Positions 1 to 12,500 of a DNA stretch of 64,000 nt are shown piece by piece. A program made the position numbers and the translations under genes. This stretch comes from Escarpia spicata (lineage: Eukaryota; Annelida; Polychaeta; Sabellida; Siboglinidae). Where the stretch lies: NCBI GenBank assembly GCA_963995525.1, contig OZ023206.1, positions 22,961,202 through 23,025,201 of the forward strand, written 5' to 3'. The notes under the pieces are model-generated. The model did no database searches. It saw only the letters and a list, made by a program, of their open reading frames with translations, and was not told where the DNA came from. How positions within the stretch are numbered: position 1 is the stretch's first letter; each line of letters begins with the position of its first letter.

Positions 1-256
1 ACGGAAAACCTACTGAAGGAACAGGACAAGAGGATAGGACTGCTCATAGCTCAGCTCCAGGTTGGTGGTGTGATGTCACAATGGTGGTGTGATGTCACAA
101 TGTTGGTGTGATTGCACAATGTTGGTGTGATGTCACGATGTTGGTGTGTTGTCACAGTGGTGTTATGATGTCACAATAGTGCAGTGATACCAGCCTTGAT
201 TTAAATATAAAGAAAATTTCATATACAAAACAACTGAACTGGAAGTGTATTTTCTT

Positions 257-311
<55 letters not shown>

Positions 312-466
312 ACTTATATATAAAACAATATGTGACATTGACATTACTTTACAGGTGGGGCAGGCCAGACGACAAAACACCATTCAGAAACAGGACAAGA
401 CCATCAAAGAACTAGAGGTAATGGATCCTACTGCTTCTCCAGATGTTTAATGCCTACAGACATTTA

Positions 467-516
<50 letters not shown>

Positions 517-3500
517 ATATATATAATTATAGTGTACACAAATTACTTATGTACTAGTTAGCTGAGTTGATCAGTATATAAATATTATACATGTTTTAAA
601 ACATGTATTTTGACAGTATCAAATGTACTAACCTTACATGTAAGGGATCATCTCAGAACATTGATGTCCGATATCAGACAAGAGTACTTTTGTTTGGGGC
701 AGGGGGATCTGCAGCAGTTTCGTCTGACCGATGCTATTAATATATTGATATCATTTATCAGTGTTTACACACTTACATCTGATGTGAAGGAATGGGAGCT
801 AATGCTGGAAGAAAGTAATTTCGTCTGATATCGGACATTGATGTTCTGAGATGATCCCCTCATAAAAGTTATGATTTAACAATTTAAAATCCACATGCTG
901 TCCATTTATAGTGATCTAACAATGAAGTCAGACATTGTTTAAAAATGTGGCTGCATGCATTGATAATCAACATGTAGCGCAGGTTTATACTGGGGCAATC
1001 ATTTCAACAGGCACAGCTTGCCAGTCGTGTGGCAGAGAATGTAGACGGAGAGTCCGATAACCAGGTGAATTCAGTGCTGACGAAACATTACAACCAGATG
1101 AATGAAGTGAGCGAGCGAATGGAAAATGAACGCACCCGTCAGAAGCAACTGCTTCAAGAGAAAATCGAGGCCAAGAAGGAGCAGAAAGAGAGGTGTGTGC
1201 CGAAATGTTTTCCCTAGCAAACTGCATTTCCAAAGCCTGTGTGATGCGGAATGTGTCTCCTGCAAAAACATACATGACAGTTATACATAGATAGGTATTT
1301 TTGCATATCCATTCTTCTCGTGACAATTTTAATATTGCTTATTCATTTCCTTGGACTGTTGGCCTCTGATTTACGAACTGACGATGTATTTGAATAAAAA
1401 CAACGGTAGTTATGTAGAGGTATTTACTTTTTTCAGTAGACAAAGTAAGTTGTCAGTCATTCTCCAGGTGGCGTCATTGTGGAGTTATGTTAAAGTTATT
1501 ATCTGCAGCATGCAGTGCCGTAATATGCGACAACAGAAATTAAATATTCATAGTAACGAGTTTAACTTCAAAATACTGTTATGGTGACAGTTGCTGCCCG
1601 TTGTTTTTGTTTCTCTGTGGGTGGGTGTAAGCTAGCGCACTGGCATCGGAATGTGGTGAATATTGGGGAGCTCTCTAAAACCTTGATTTGCTTCTCGCCT
1701 TGAGGCTTGCCAAAATTATCCCACCTAGCTTGAGGCTCTCCAAAACCTTCTATTTGCACCCCCCTTGAGGTTTGCCGAAAAGCCACGTACACACTCTCAA
1801 ATAACCTTGATTTGCACCCCCATGAGGCTCACAAAAACACCCACTTTCAGGCTCCCCAAAACATCAATTTGCATCCCCCCGAGCACTACTAAAAAGCACC
1901 ACAAAGTCCACCCACCTTCCCTAACTATTGGGGCTAATCCTATCTTCAGCCTCCCTCTGAAATTATAGGGGTCTGAGCCCTCTATGCCGACCCTTATATA
2001 TTATTATAATTATTATTTTATTATTATAGTACTTTTGTATTGTTGCTGCAGACAGATCGAGGATCGTCTAGAGACAGACGCCAAGGTGGAATGGGAACAA
2101 CAACGAAAGAGAGGAGCGGGGTAAGCTGTTATTTGTATTATTAATCTCTGTATACATATCTGTATGTATGTACCAGTATGTCCGAGAATATCTGCATTTG
2201 TTTTGCATGTACTGGACTGAAGGTTTGTAGGCCCGCTTGTGAACTTTTGTAGGATAGTGAGTACATAAAAATGGTTCATAGATTTAGAGTTTTTTAAATT
2301 TTACCCGGGGGTCCCCAGTGGGGTGAAATATTACGCACCATAAATTCTTGAAAATGACAGTGTCCTTGCATGATTTTAACTTCCATTCAATCATTGTTGA
2401 AATCTGAGTCTTCAATTTCAAATTGGATTCAACTTTGTCTTCATATTCTACTTTTGTTCAGCTGTTGAACACAGGTTGAATGGCAGTTGAAACCAACTTT
2501 CAACAGTTGAAATTTAACTATTCATACAAAATCAGTTGAATCCCAACTCAGTTGAGTTTCAACTAAACCTTTTTGTTTGGGTTGGCACTATAGCGTGGTA
2601 CATTATGTAGTAACGTGATACATCAGCCATGGTTGTAGGCTGGCGACATCGATCCTGAGTCAGTCGATGTTGGACCAACGCCACAAGATGGCGATGTTGC
2701 AGCTTGAGAAGGAGATGCAGTCAGAGATGCAGAAGCAACGAGAATTGCTCAATCGAGAACTCGAAGATGAACTGCAGTGGGAACTGACAGTAAGTAGGTC
2801 AAAGGGTACAGAACTAGGGAAAAAGTCAAAGGGTGCAAAACTAGGACAAAGTTCAATGGGTATGGAACTAGGGCAAAGGTCAACGGGTATGAAACTCAGT
2901 TGCTACAGTTGATCCAGCACATGAGCTATTGCAAGCCATCAAAAAGTAGACGCCAAACAGGTGGTGGGTTCGGATGTTCCATCGTATAATGTGTTTTGTT
3001 TGAAATTCTGGCCACAAAAGTGTTTCTTTATCACAAAACATAAGGCAAAGTTTCTAAAGTGACACCTATATGTGGGAATGTTTGTATTATGAGATATGCA
3101 GCAATAGTAAAGTAGTTCACGTATGTAACTGTTATCAACAGGGCTGACAAAGGCAAGGCTTCATGGAGGTCATGTACAATTTTTTTTTTTTTTTCAATTT
3201 TGATTGTGACAGGCAAACCGTGACATACTGGATACACCAGTTGTTACTTGTGTAAAAGTATTACGTGAAAAAAGATACATTAAAGGTAAAGCTACTTTCG
3301 TATATAGCGTGATATCCAGTCCATAGGATTGCTGAAAACGCTTTACACTTCACTCCCTGGCAGACCTGTTCAATTGAACACCATCACGACTTCTAATGGG
3401 GAAGCATTCAGCCATGCCACAATAACTGCACAAAGAATGTACATACACATACATAGAGATGAGTGAACATGAGCAGTGTTGAGTGAACGGATTCAAACTG

Positions 3501-6500
3501 GCAGAAGGAGGATTCAAACCAAAGTCTCAATAGACACACTGATGCTTTAACCATTACGCCACTTCTCTCCATTGTTGATTGTGTTTTGTGTTTTTCTTCC
3601 TCAGGAGCATAAGAAGAGCTTCCTCTCACAGCTGGCTGCCATCAGCAACATGTCAAAGGAAGAGGTCACTCGCCTTGTTAGTGATGTCGTCACAGGTACG
3701 ACAATATACTACGGGGGGCCTCACTAATAAGATCACCCGTGGGACTGTACAAAAGTGACGTGAATGAGGAGGTGACCATATTAGCGGGATTATTTTTCCT
3801 AGTCTTTTCTGTTAATTACAGAAATAATTTGGCACTATCTTAGGGTGACCTTAATTGTGAGGTGGCTGTATTACTGAGGTGACCGCAAAGCGAGGTTCCA
3901 TTGTATTTATATCAGGATGTTACAACAAAAATAGCATTTATAAACACATGTGAACTACATACGACATGATCTTACGATAGAGAGTATAAGGTTGTGTATC
4001 TTTAATGTTCCGCATCAATGTTATTTATGTAGTAAGGTACCAAATGTTTTTCTTTCAGTACATACGTTGTGACTTTGTAGATTCTGGCGGCACTAATAAA
4101 GATGCGAAGAAATTGGCAAAGGAACTGAAGACAGGAATGGAACATGCCAAAACTGATATGGCCCTAAATGAAGAGAGCGATGATGGCTACAACTATACCA
4201 GTGGATGTATGTTTATTTAATCTCTATTATAACATAGAGTGGGTCTTAGTCATCTACATCTATTTGTCATTCTGTATGTTCAAGCACACGCATATATATA
4301 TATATCTCAGTTTTGTGTGTATGAAAATTTGTAAGCAAGCTGGCAAACTCAATAGGGTGGGATGGGATCTTGGGCATCAGCGGTCGCCAGCCAGCGAGTG
4401 CTGCAACTTTGGATTATAGAGTAACAATGTAGCTAACCGTGGACATTGTATAATATGATCTAGAGGCAGCTTTAACTAGAAAATATTGTGTTTTCTCACT
4501 GATAATTCAGCAAGTTTTTCTATTTATGCCATTAAGACTATGAAACCCTGTGCAACGCCATCTAACTGTGATCAAGGTGGTGTGTGTGGGTTATGTTACT
4601 TCTAGATGCTTTTCATCTTGGGCATCACATTTCAGTCCTCTGATCAGTCATAAGGACTGGATACTACACCATATAAGAACTTTAATTAACGTTTCTTTAG
4701 CTTGCATTTTTTCATAAGAAAAGCATGTGTTAAGTTTAAAATTAGTTTTGGAAATTGTTACAGGAATTGCCACCAAGAAAGCAGTGATAATTACAATATT
4801 CCACCCCAGTTTACATACATCAACGCATGTGAAAAGAATATTCAAGGGGGTTCTTAGACAACTTGCAAAAAAATTGGTGGAATTTTGGTGTATCTGCCTT
4901 GAAAGAAATACCTTCAGGCAATCTCATGCATTTGCAAAGCCCCAAAATGGTATGGTATTTTGTATAGATTCAAGCCACCACTTACACCCTTCTATTGTTT
5001 ATTAGCATTTATTTTAATATATTATTCTAAATGTTACAATAGATGTGTTGAAGGTCAGCTAAGTTGTTCTTCTTGCTAGCTTATCTTGTCATTAATCCTA
5101 ATCCTAGCTTATCTTCCGTTCTATAATGAACTCAGTTGTTCTTCTTGCTAGCTTATCTTGTCATTAACCCTAATCCTAGCTTATCTTTCGTTCTATAATG
5201 AACTCGGTTGTTCTTCTTGCTAGCTTATCTTGTCATTAACCCTAATCCTAGCTTATCTTTAGTTCTATAATGAACACAGTTGTTCTTCTTGCTAGTTTAT
5301 CTTGTCATTAACCCTAATCCTAGCTTATCTTCCATTCTATAATGAACTCAGTTCTTCTTGCTAGCTTATCTTGTCATTAACCCTAATCCTAGCTTATCTT
5401 TCGTTCTATAATGAACTCGGTTGTTCTTCTTGCTAGCTTATCTTGTCATTAACCCTAATCCTAGCTTATCTTTCGTTCTATAATGAACTCGGTTGTTCTT
5501 CTTGCTAGCTTATCTTGTCATTAACCCTAATCCTAGCTTATCTTTAGTTCTATAATGAACACTGTTGTTCTTCTTGCTAGCTTATATTGTCATTAACCCT
5601 AATCCTAGCTTATCTTTAGTTCTATAATGAACACAGTTGTTCTTCTTGCTAGCTTATCTTGTCATTAACCCTAATCCTAGCTTATCTTTAGTTCTATAAT
5701 GAACACCGTTGTTCTTCTTGCTAGCTTATCTTGTCATTAACCCTAATCCTAGCTTATCTTTAGTTCTATAATGAACACAGTTGTTCTTCTTGCTAGCTTA
5801 TCTTGTCATTAACCCTAATCCTAGCTTATCTTTAGTTCTATAATGAACACAGTTGTTCTTCTTGCTAGCTTATCTTGTCATTAACCCTAATCCTAGCTTA
5901 TCTTTAGTTCTATAATGAACACTGTTGTTCTTCTTGCTAGCTTATCTTGTCATTAACCCTAATCCTAGCTTATCTTTAGTTCTATAATGAACACAGTTGT
6001 TCTTCTTGCTAGCTTATCTTGTCATTAACCCTAATCCTAGCTTATCTTTAGTTCTATAATGAACACAGTTGTTCTTCTTGCTAGCTTATCTTGTCATTAA
6101 CCCTAATCCTAGCTTATCTTTAGTTCTATAATGAACACAGTTGTTCTTCTTGCTAGCTTATCTTGTCATTAACCCTAATCCTAGCTTATCTTTAGTTCTA
6201 TAATGAACACAGTTGTTCTTCTTGCTAGCTTATCTTGTCATTAACCCTAATCCTAGCTTATCTTTCATTCTATAATGAACACAGTTGTTCTTCTTGCTAG
6301 CTTATCTTGTCATTAACCCTAATCCTAGCTTATCTTTAGTTCTATAATGAACACAGTTGTTCTTCTTGCTAGCTTATCTTGTCATTAACCCTAATCCTAG
6401 CTTATCTTTCGTTCTATAATGAACACAGTTGTTCTTCTTGCTAGCTTATCTTGTCATTAACCCTAATCCTAGCTTATCTTTAGTTCTATAATGAACTCGG

Positions 6501-7335
6501 TTGTTCTTCTTGCTAGCTTATCTTGTCATTAACCCTAACCCTAGCATATCTTCCGTTCTATAATGAACTCAGTTGTTCTTCTTGCTAGCGTATCTTGTCA
6601 TTAACCCTAATCCTAGCTTATCTTTAGTTCTATAATGAACCCAGTTGTTCTTCTTGCTAGCTTATCTTGTCATTAACCCTAATCCTAGCTTATCTTTAGT
6701 TCTATAATGAACCCAGTTGTTCTTCTTGCTAGCTTATCTTGTCATTAACCCTAATCCTAGCTTATCTTTAGTTCTATAATGAACACAGTTGTTCTTCTTG
6801 CTAGCTTATCTTGTCATTAACCCTAATCCTAGCTTATCTTTAGTTCTATAATGAACCCAGTTGTTCTTCTTGCTAGCTTATCTTGTCATTAACCCTAATC
6901 CTAGCTTATCTTTAGTTCTATAATGAACTCAGTTGTTCTTCTTGCTAGCTTATCTTGTCATTAACCCTAATCCTAGCTTATCTTTAGTTCTATAATGAAC
7001 CCAGTTGTTCTTCTTGCTAGCTTATCTTGTCATTAACCCTAATCCTAGCTTACCTTTAGTTCTATAATGAACTTGGTTGTTCTTCTTGCTAGCTTATCTT
7101 GTCATTAACCCTAATCCTAGCTTATCTTTAGTTCTATAATGAACCCAGTTCTTCTTCTTGCTAGCTTATCTTGTCATTTACCCTACCCCTAGTATATCTT
7201 TAGTTCTATAATGAACACAGTTGTTCTTCTTGCTAGCTTATCTTGTCATTTACCCTACCCCTAGCTTATCTTGTTTTTGTTTTCTTTACAGCCGACGATG
7301 AAGACAACAAGAAACGTGGACAAAGAAGACGATAA
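1..7335 (+). CDS. Coiled-coil protein, C-terminal 261 residues (eight exons, 5'-partial)
   Basis: Eight exons join in frame: 1-60, 355-417, 1011-1192, 2052-2120, 2639-2789, 3605-3695, 4081-4206 and 7292-7335, stop TAA 7333-7335. Every intron is GT-AG and phases match (0,0,2,2,0,1,1); joined length 786 nt. The product is charged, Glu/Gln/Lys/Arg-rich and almost continuously helical or coiled-coil. Visible blocks are LLKEQDKRIGLLIAQLQ, MNEVSERMENERTRQKQ, LEKEMQSEMQKQRELLNREL and SFLSQLAAISNMSKEEV. An acidic stretch (EESDDGYNY) and a basic end (KKRGQRRR) follow. It has no catalytic motif, signal peptide or membrane segment. The start is before the window. Family not recognised; a structural, cytoskeletal or ciliary coiled-coil protein is possible but unproven. 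Exon structure is secure except the exon 7 acceptor: the TTTCAG at 4053-4058 gives an early stop, so TTGTAG ending at 4080 is used. Confidence 0.85.
62..177. repeat. Short minisatellite, about 22-bp unit
   Basis: About five imperfect copies of a unit containing GGTGTGATGTCACAAT, starting two bases into the first intron of the coiled-coil gene, directly behind its donor. The embedded TGATGTCA is nearly palindromic. Confidence 0.7.
264..322. repeat. (TA)n microsatellite
   Basis: Alternating T/A run with few interruptions in intron 1 of the coiled-coil gene, about 30 bp before the next exon. A second such run lies at 465-520 in the following intron. Confidence 0.8.
643..860. mobile_element. MITE family 1, copy 1 (218 bp)
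   Basis: The ends are inverted repeats of about 36 bp: the left begins AGGGATCATCTCAGAAC and the right ends in its near complement, GTTCTGAGATGATCCCCT. TA precedes the left end. The interior is AT-rich with no convincing coding sequence. The 72-codon frame at 610-828 just runs through it. Copies at 52439-52676 and 39870-39959 confirm a dispersed family. TA flanks suggest mobilisation by a Tc1/mariner- or pogo-type transposase. Confidence 0.8.
1676..1905. repeat. Degenerate tandem repeat, CCTTGAGG...CCAAAA type
   Basis: Four to five imperfect units, each with CTTGAGG or a relative, then CCAAAA and TTTGCACCCCC, in the intron between exons 3 and 4 of the coiled-coil gene. A related stretch is at 23545-23650. 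Confidence 0.6.
2380..2575. repeat. TTGAA/TTCAA-dense stretch
   Basis: Intronic block packed with GTTGAA and TTCAAC words in both orientations (for example AACTTTCAACAGTTGAAATT), giving many small hairpin possibilities. No open frame. Origin unknown. Confidence 0.45.
3281..3571 (-). mobile_element. tRNA-derived SINE, copy A (diverged)
   Basis: Runs head-to-tail on the - strand. The right end, complement of ACGCCACTTCTCTCC, is the tRNA-like head. The middle carries the family words CCTGTTCAATTGAACACCAT and GAAGCATTCAGCCATGC. The left end has the tail, complement of AGTCC...AGGATTGCTGAAAACGCTTTACAC. It ends 34 bp before exon 6 of the coiled-coil gene. Confidence 0.75.
3709..3903. mobile_element. 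MITE family 2, copy 1
   Basis: Inverted ends resembling GGGGGGCCTCACTAATAAG and GCAAAGCGAGGTTCCATTG, flanked by TA on both sides (3707-3708 and 3904-3905). The interior shares GTGACC, TTAGCGGGATTA and GAGGTGGCTGTATTA with copies at 47485-47673 and 63144-63314. It begins 13 bases past the exon 6 donor of the coiled-coil gene. Confidence 0.75.
4641..4683 (+). mobile_element. SINE tail fragment
   Basis: Only the 3' tail of the dispersed SINE remains: AAGGACTGGATACTACACCA followed by TATAAGAACTTTAA. Intron 7 of the coiled-coil gene. Confidence 0.6.
5062..7272. repeat. 72-bp minisatellite, about 31 copies, intronic
   Basis: Starts of TAGTTCTATAATGAAC recur every 72 bp; one unit near 5349 lacks three bases. 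Each unit contains CTAGCTTATCTT twice, on either side of GTCATTAACCCTAATC. CTTATCT is the complement of AGATAAG, the WGATAR word bound by GATA factors, so the array holds about 60 such sites. AACCCTAA matches the TTAGGG-type telomere word. The array fills the second half of the last intron of the coiled-coil gene and stops where the pyrimidine tract of its final acceptor (acceptor AG 7290-7291) begins. No unit is coding. Confidence 0.95.
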
Positions 7336-9538
7336 CTGTCGTTGCAGTTGGACTGTAAGGGGTCCTAGTTGTTGGTTAATTGTTGCTGACTTTTGCCAAT
7401 TATTTTATTAACTTGTTTAACTATTCAAATTCCATTTATATGTATAGTTTGATAGATATTATACATGTTTATGGATTGTATTGTGGTTTTTATCATCTGT
7501 GATATGAAATGGTTTCACATTCAAAGGACATCTGAAATTAACCCCAACATAAGTGGTAAGAAACTGCAGAGTACAACCTTTAGAATACGTTTAAGAACCA
7601 CCAGTAACTAGATGTTAAATTTGTTTAACTTTTTCTGCATGCTATTGTACAAAGTTTATATTTCAGGGGATTCTCTGTCTACCATATTCCAAGAAGCTAC
7701 AGCCAATTATTTTCTAGGAACATTTAAATTCAAACAGACAATTTGTTGGTAATGTGTATTTTTGTATAACATCCAGGTGGACATTTTAGTAGCTACATGA
7801 AATTTTATGATTGACGGGCAGTAAGTTTTATTGACTGACAATTTTTTTAAATATTTGTACACCGTTGTAATAATTACGATGTGACACCACGCTTAGATAC
7901 ATCATGATGCATTGAAAACAATTTGGCGATTCCACGGTCATAAAAAACTTCTTTTGATACAATTACATTTCTAGTTTTTCCAGTAAAAGTATACCTGTAC
8001 ACTGTACATACCGGTATATATCAGGTCAAATATTTTTGACTTGCCCACTTAGGAACTACTGTTATGAATATGTATTCCAAATGTACACAAATTGGTTTGT
8101 GACTTGGTGCCAACTGAATGCTTTGTTCACTATTCCTGTATAGAACGGTCACGTATAAACAAGTAAAAATATATTTAATCTTTAGTGAGTGACACAATTG
8201 TTACTGTGGTATGGCCTGTTTTTATTACACACCTGTATACTTTATTACAAATCTGTACACACATACATATATATTTTTAGAATGTATAGATAAAATAAAT
8301 GGGGCAATGTTTAAGACCTCAAATGGCCCACATTTGATTGTATTGTGTTTTAGCTAACAACTCATCCAATTATCGGGTGAATAATAAATAAATGTCAGAA
8401 GGTTATTCTGGCCACATTTCTTCCATATCTGGTGTTGTCTTGTTGCATTGCGTAAATATATTTATGCACACACGTACATAGACACATGCATATATTTATA
8501 CACATGCATAGAAATGGTATAATATTCAATCATATTGGGTATTTCAACAAAGTAATATTTTTCAGGTTTCATATATTATTACAATAGTAATATAAATATA
8601 CTGGTTTTACAATGTTTGTTTCTTGCATTATAAAACTATGTTAATAAAGTGCATGAATATTGATTGTCTACAACTGCGTTGAATTGGTACAAATTGGATA
8701 TATACATGACACATTGAACTACGTGTAGTTCGGGGAAAAAAACATGCCTCAAATGAGTAAATTCTTGCAAGGATAAACGATATAGAAACAGTAATCACAT
8801 CTTTTTCTTTAAACAAGTTACCGTAATGATTCTGTATCCAGACAAAATAATTAAATTCTCACCTGTCCGAAAACACCCAGTACAAGAACATTACCTTTGG
8901 TGTCCAAAGCGTACAATCATTATGGAGTGTATGTATTTGCTCTCCTACCAATGATATTGTTATTATGGTATATAGTGTAGTACAACCCCGCTCTTGTTGG
9001 TAACGACTTATTGTATTCCTTTTATTAAGTGCATTGTAAGCTTAACAAATATTTGAGACATGATGAAAACATGTCAAATTTTGCATTCCAATAAGTGTAC
9101 GGGGGTGTACACCCATTTTTCTTGGGTTCCTGTGTACAGCCATTTCGGCAGACGAAATTTCTACCAGTCAAAAATGTCACCCGAATTGGCGTTTTATCAC
9201 GAAACCTTCCATATTACGACCGAAACAAATTAAAACATTCCAGTCCAAGTCTACAGCAACTTCTTTCGACGCACTGTCATCTACTGCACACATCGGTAGC
9301 TATGATGCTCTCGTTACCCTGCAGACTGCAAACATGAACCGTAATTTGGACTGGGTTATTTCCCGTACACACAGCGATTGTTTGGTAGACAGACAGATGT
9401 CCGTCGTCTGTGTGTCACAATGCCGTTGTCTCATGGGAAACTTTGTCCACATCACAAACCTCATCACCAACCATAATCTCAAAGGAAACTTCATCCTCTG
9501 TAGACGGAATGACATGTATGTCCTGTGCACTAATACCA
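7336..9538. other. Convergent 3' region between two genes
   Basis: Non-coding, AT-rich. It should hold the 3' UTR of the coiled-coil gene (AATAAA at 8294-8299 and 8383-8388 on +) and that of the dehydrogenase gene on - (AATAAA as complement of TTTATT at 9021-9026). No repeat family or convincing open frame was seen. Polyadenylation sites are candidates only. Confidence 0.55.
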
Positions 9539-12500
9539 CTACACAGTTCTATCATTTCTCATATCAACATTATCCAGAGGTGACGCTGAATGTAAAATCG
9601 TCGCAGACGAACTAGACTCGGTCTCACTACTGTGAGTAGCACCATTATCCACCCGCAAGAGGCTGAGGTGATGCGCAACATTATTTTCTACTTCCAACTC
9701 TGCATCAGCAAGGGACACCATCCTCTCCGTGATTTCCCACAGCTTACACGCCACAGGTTCATCGAGGGCTGCCGATGCCTCAGTTGCGAGTTTACATTCG
9801 GAGAAGTAGCCCCCGCTCAGAGCCGCAACCTCGTCCGAGATGGCGCAGTGAATCGTTGTCTGGGCGCCCTCTGTTGCATTCTGCAAGAACCAGCTTTGCG
9901 TAATATTACAGCAGCTAACAACTTATACTACTAAGGGTAATTATGAATTATAAATGCCACTATGCTATCCATAATTGTTATATACGTAACACAAAATAGG
10001 AAACAATAGGCTATGTAATTATGAATTATAAATGCCACTATGTTATTCATAATTGTTATATACGTAACACAAAGTAGTATACAATAGGTTATGTAATTGT
10101 GAATTATAAATGCCACTATGTTATCCATAACTGTTATATACGTAACACAAAATAGTATACAATAGGCTATGTAATTTTGAATTATACTCTTACTTCAAAC
10201 GGCATATATTATGGCTCGTCACCATCCGCCTGAGGGCAACTCCCTTCAACATCACAGTCATACACGTTTACGCTCCAAAATCTGACTATGACGACAGTGA
10301 GGTGGAAGATATCTATGGCCGACTGCAAGATATCATTGAGGAAATACCAAAGAAAGATAACGTAATTGTACTAGGAGATTGTAATGCAAAAGTGGAAGAG
10401 GATGCGCAAACCAACTGTCAAAACACTTGCGGACATTTTTGCAATACTAAAACAAATGAGAGAGGACACAGTCTCCTTGAGTTTGCAACATACAATGAAC
10501 TAATACTGACTAACACATTTGGTCCACACAAACCATCCAGAAGATGGACCTGGCATAGCTGAGACGGAAAACATCACAATCAGATCGACTACATCTTGGT
10601 GAAACGGCGTTTTCGCACAGCCGTGAACATTGCATGGACACGAAGCTTTCCAGGAGCAGATGTTGAAAGCGATCATGACTTGTTGATGACAACCTTCCAC
10701 ATTTGCCTGAAGAGGGTCAGCAAGCCAAATCACACAAAAATCTAATTTGGCCACAAGAAACTTATGGATCCTGATGTAGCAGAAGCATTTAAGGCAATGA
10801 TATGCACCCTTTACCATCCTGGATGACAAAGACATTGACCTGAACTTGCTAATCAACACCTTCAACAAATAGTGACCAACGCAGCCAACGAGATCCTCAG
10901 CAAACATCGTCGAACAAAGAAACCGTGGGTCACAGCAGACATCCTTGATCTCTGTGACAAAAGAAGAGAACTGAGATGAGAAAACATGACCCTGAAGGAG
11001 CAGCAAAATACAGAGAAGTCGACAGGAAGATCAGACAAGATATGAGAAGAGCAAAAGATGAGTGGATAGCAGAACAATGTTGCGAAATTGAAGACAGTCC
11101 GAGCAAGAACAACACCAAGAAGGCCTACCAATTTGACATCAGTGAAGAAAGGGATAACCACCACCATCCAAGACAAATCAGGGAAATGCCTCAGAACTGT
11201 ACAACTACAAGACCAATGGACACCCAGTAGTACTAAATTGTCCACAGACCACCGAAGAGGACGACTACCCCATTCATCGTGAAGATGTAGAGGCTGCAGT
11301 GAAATCTCTGAAAAAGGAAAGTCAGCTGGAATTGACAACATACAAGCAGAACTGGTTCAAGCTGGAGTAGAAGCCTTGATCATCGCCCTCACAACAATCT
11401 GCAACAAGGAGAATGGCCCATCCGATGGACCCAGTCACTGATCATCACACTTCCCAAGAAAGGCAACCTACAGCTGTGCCATAATTATAGAACAATCAGC
11501 CTTATTAGTCACCTGAGTAATGTCATGCAGAAGATCCTACTCAACAGACTCAAACCCCAGGCGGAGAAGATGATTGCAGAAGAACAGGCGTTTTTTCGAA
11601 CAGGACGGATCACCGGTGATCAGGTCTTCAACCTTAGAATCCTTTGCGAGAAACACCTTCAACACCAGCAAAGCCTGTACCATGTCTTCGTTGACTTTAA
11701 GAAGGCCTCTAATAGGATATGGCATGCGGCCCTATGGGCGACCATGAGGAAGTACGACATTGGCTCCAATCTTGTCCGAGCCATTGAACACCTATATGAT
11801 CAGGCCACCAGTGCAGTCATCTTCAATGGCAGCGTAGGAGACTGGTTTCGAACGAGTGGGAGTTCGACAAGGATGCCTACTATCACCCACCCTCTTCAAC
11901 ATCTTTCTGGGAAGGATCATGAATGATGCCTTGGAAAACCATAGGTAGGACAATCACCAGCCTTCGCTTCGCTGATGATATTGACGGCCTAGCAGGAGAA
12001 GAACAAGAACTAGTCAACTTGGTGGAGTGCCTCGACAAAACCTCTACAGCATATGGCATGGAGATCAGCACCGAAAAGACCAAACTGATGACAAGCAACA
12101 CACAAGGCATCAACACAGAGGTCAAAGTTAATGGACAGAGACTTGAAACAGTAACAAGCTTCAAGTATATGGGATCAATCATCACAGACGAGGGTTGCAA
12201 ACCTGAGATACTTGCCAGGATTGCATAGACAACAGCAGCACTTATAAGGTTGAAACCCATACGGAACGACAGTAACATCAATGTCAGTTCAAAAATATTG
12301 CTGATGCGCTCCCTTGTCATGTCCATCTTTCTATACGCTTGTGAAACATAGACCCTCTCAAATCTACAGAAGAGGATACAAGCCACGGAAATGAGGTGCT
12401 TTCGGAAGATCTTGCGCATATCATACAAAGACCATGTTACTAACGAAAACGTTTGCAACAAGATCAAACAAGCCATCGGACCTTACGAAGACCTCCTTAC

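Noticed and set aside
985..1326. 113-codon frame on -
   Set aside because: Shadow of coding exon 3 of the coiled-coil gene on the other strand.
4059..4100. TTTCAG at 4053-4058 as the exon 7 acceptor
   Set aside because: It puts an in-frame TGA five codons in; the TTGTAG acceptor ending at 4080 keeps the frame and phase.
5062..7272. CRISPR array
   Set aside because: Units are contiguous, whole 72-bp copies with no unique spacers, in an animal intron. The same holds for the 25-, 70- and 51-bp arrays.
5062..7272. Interstitial telomere tract
   Set aside because: CCCTAA occurs once per 72-bp unit rather than in hexamer tandem, so it is not telomeric repeat DNA.
10500..11341. Frames of 168 and 159 codons on -
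   Set aside because: Complementary shadows of the RTE endonuclease and reverse transcriptase.
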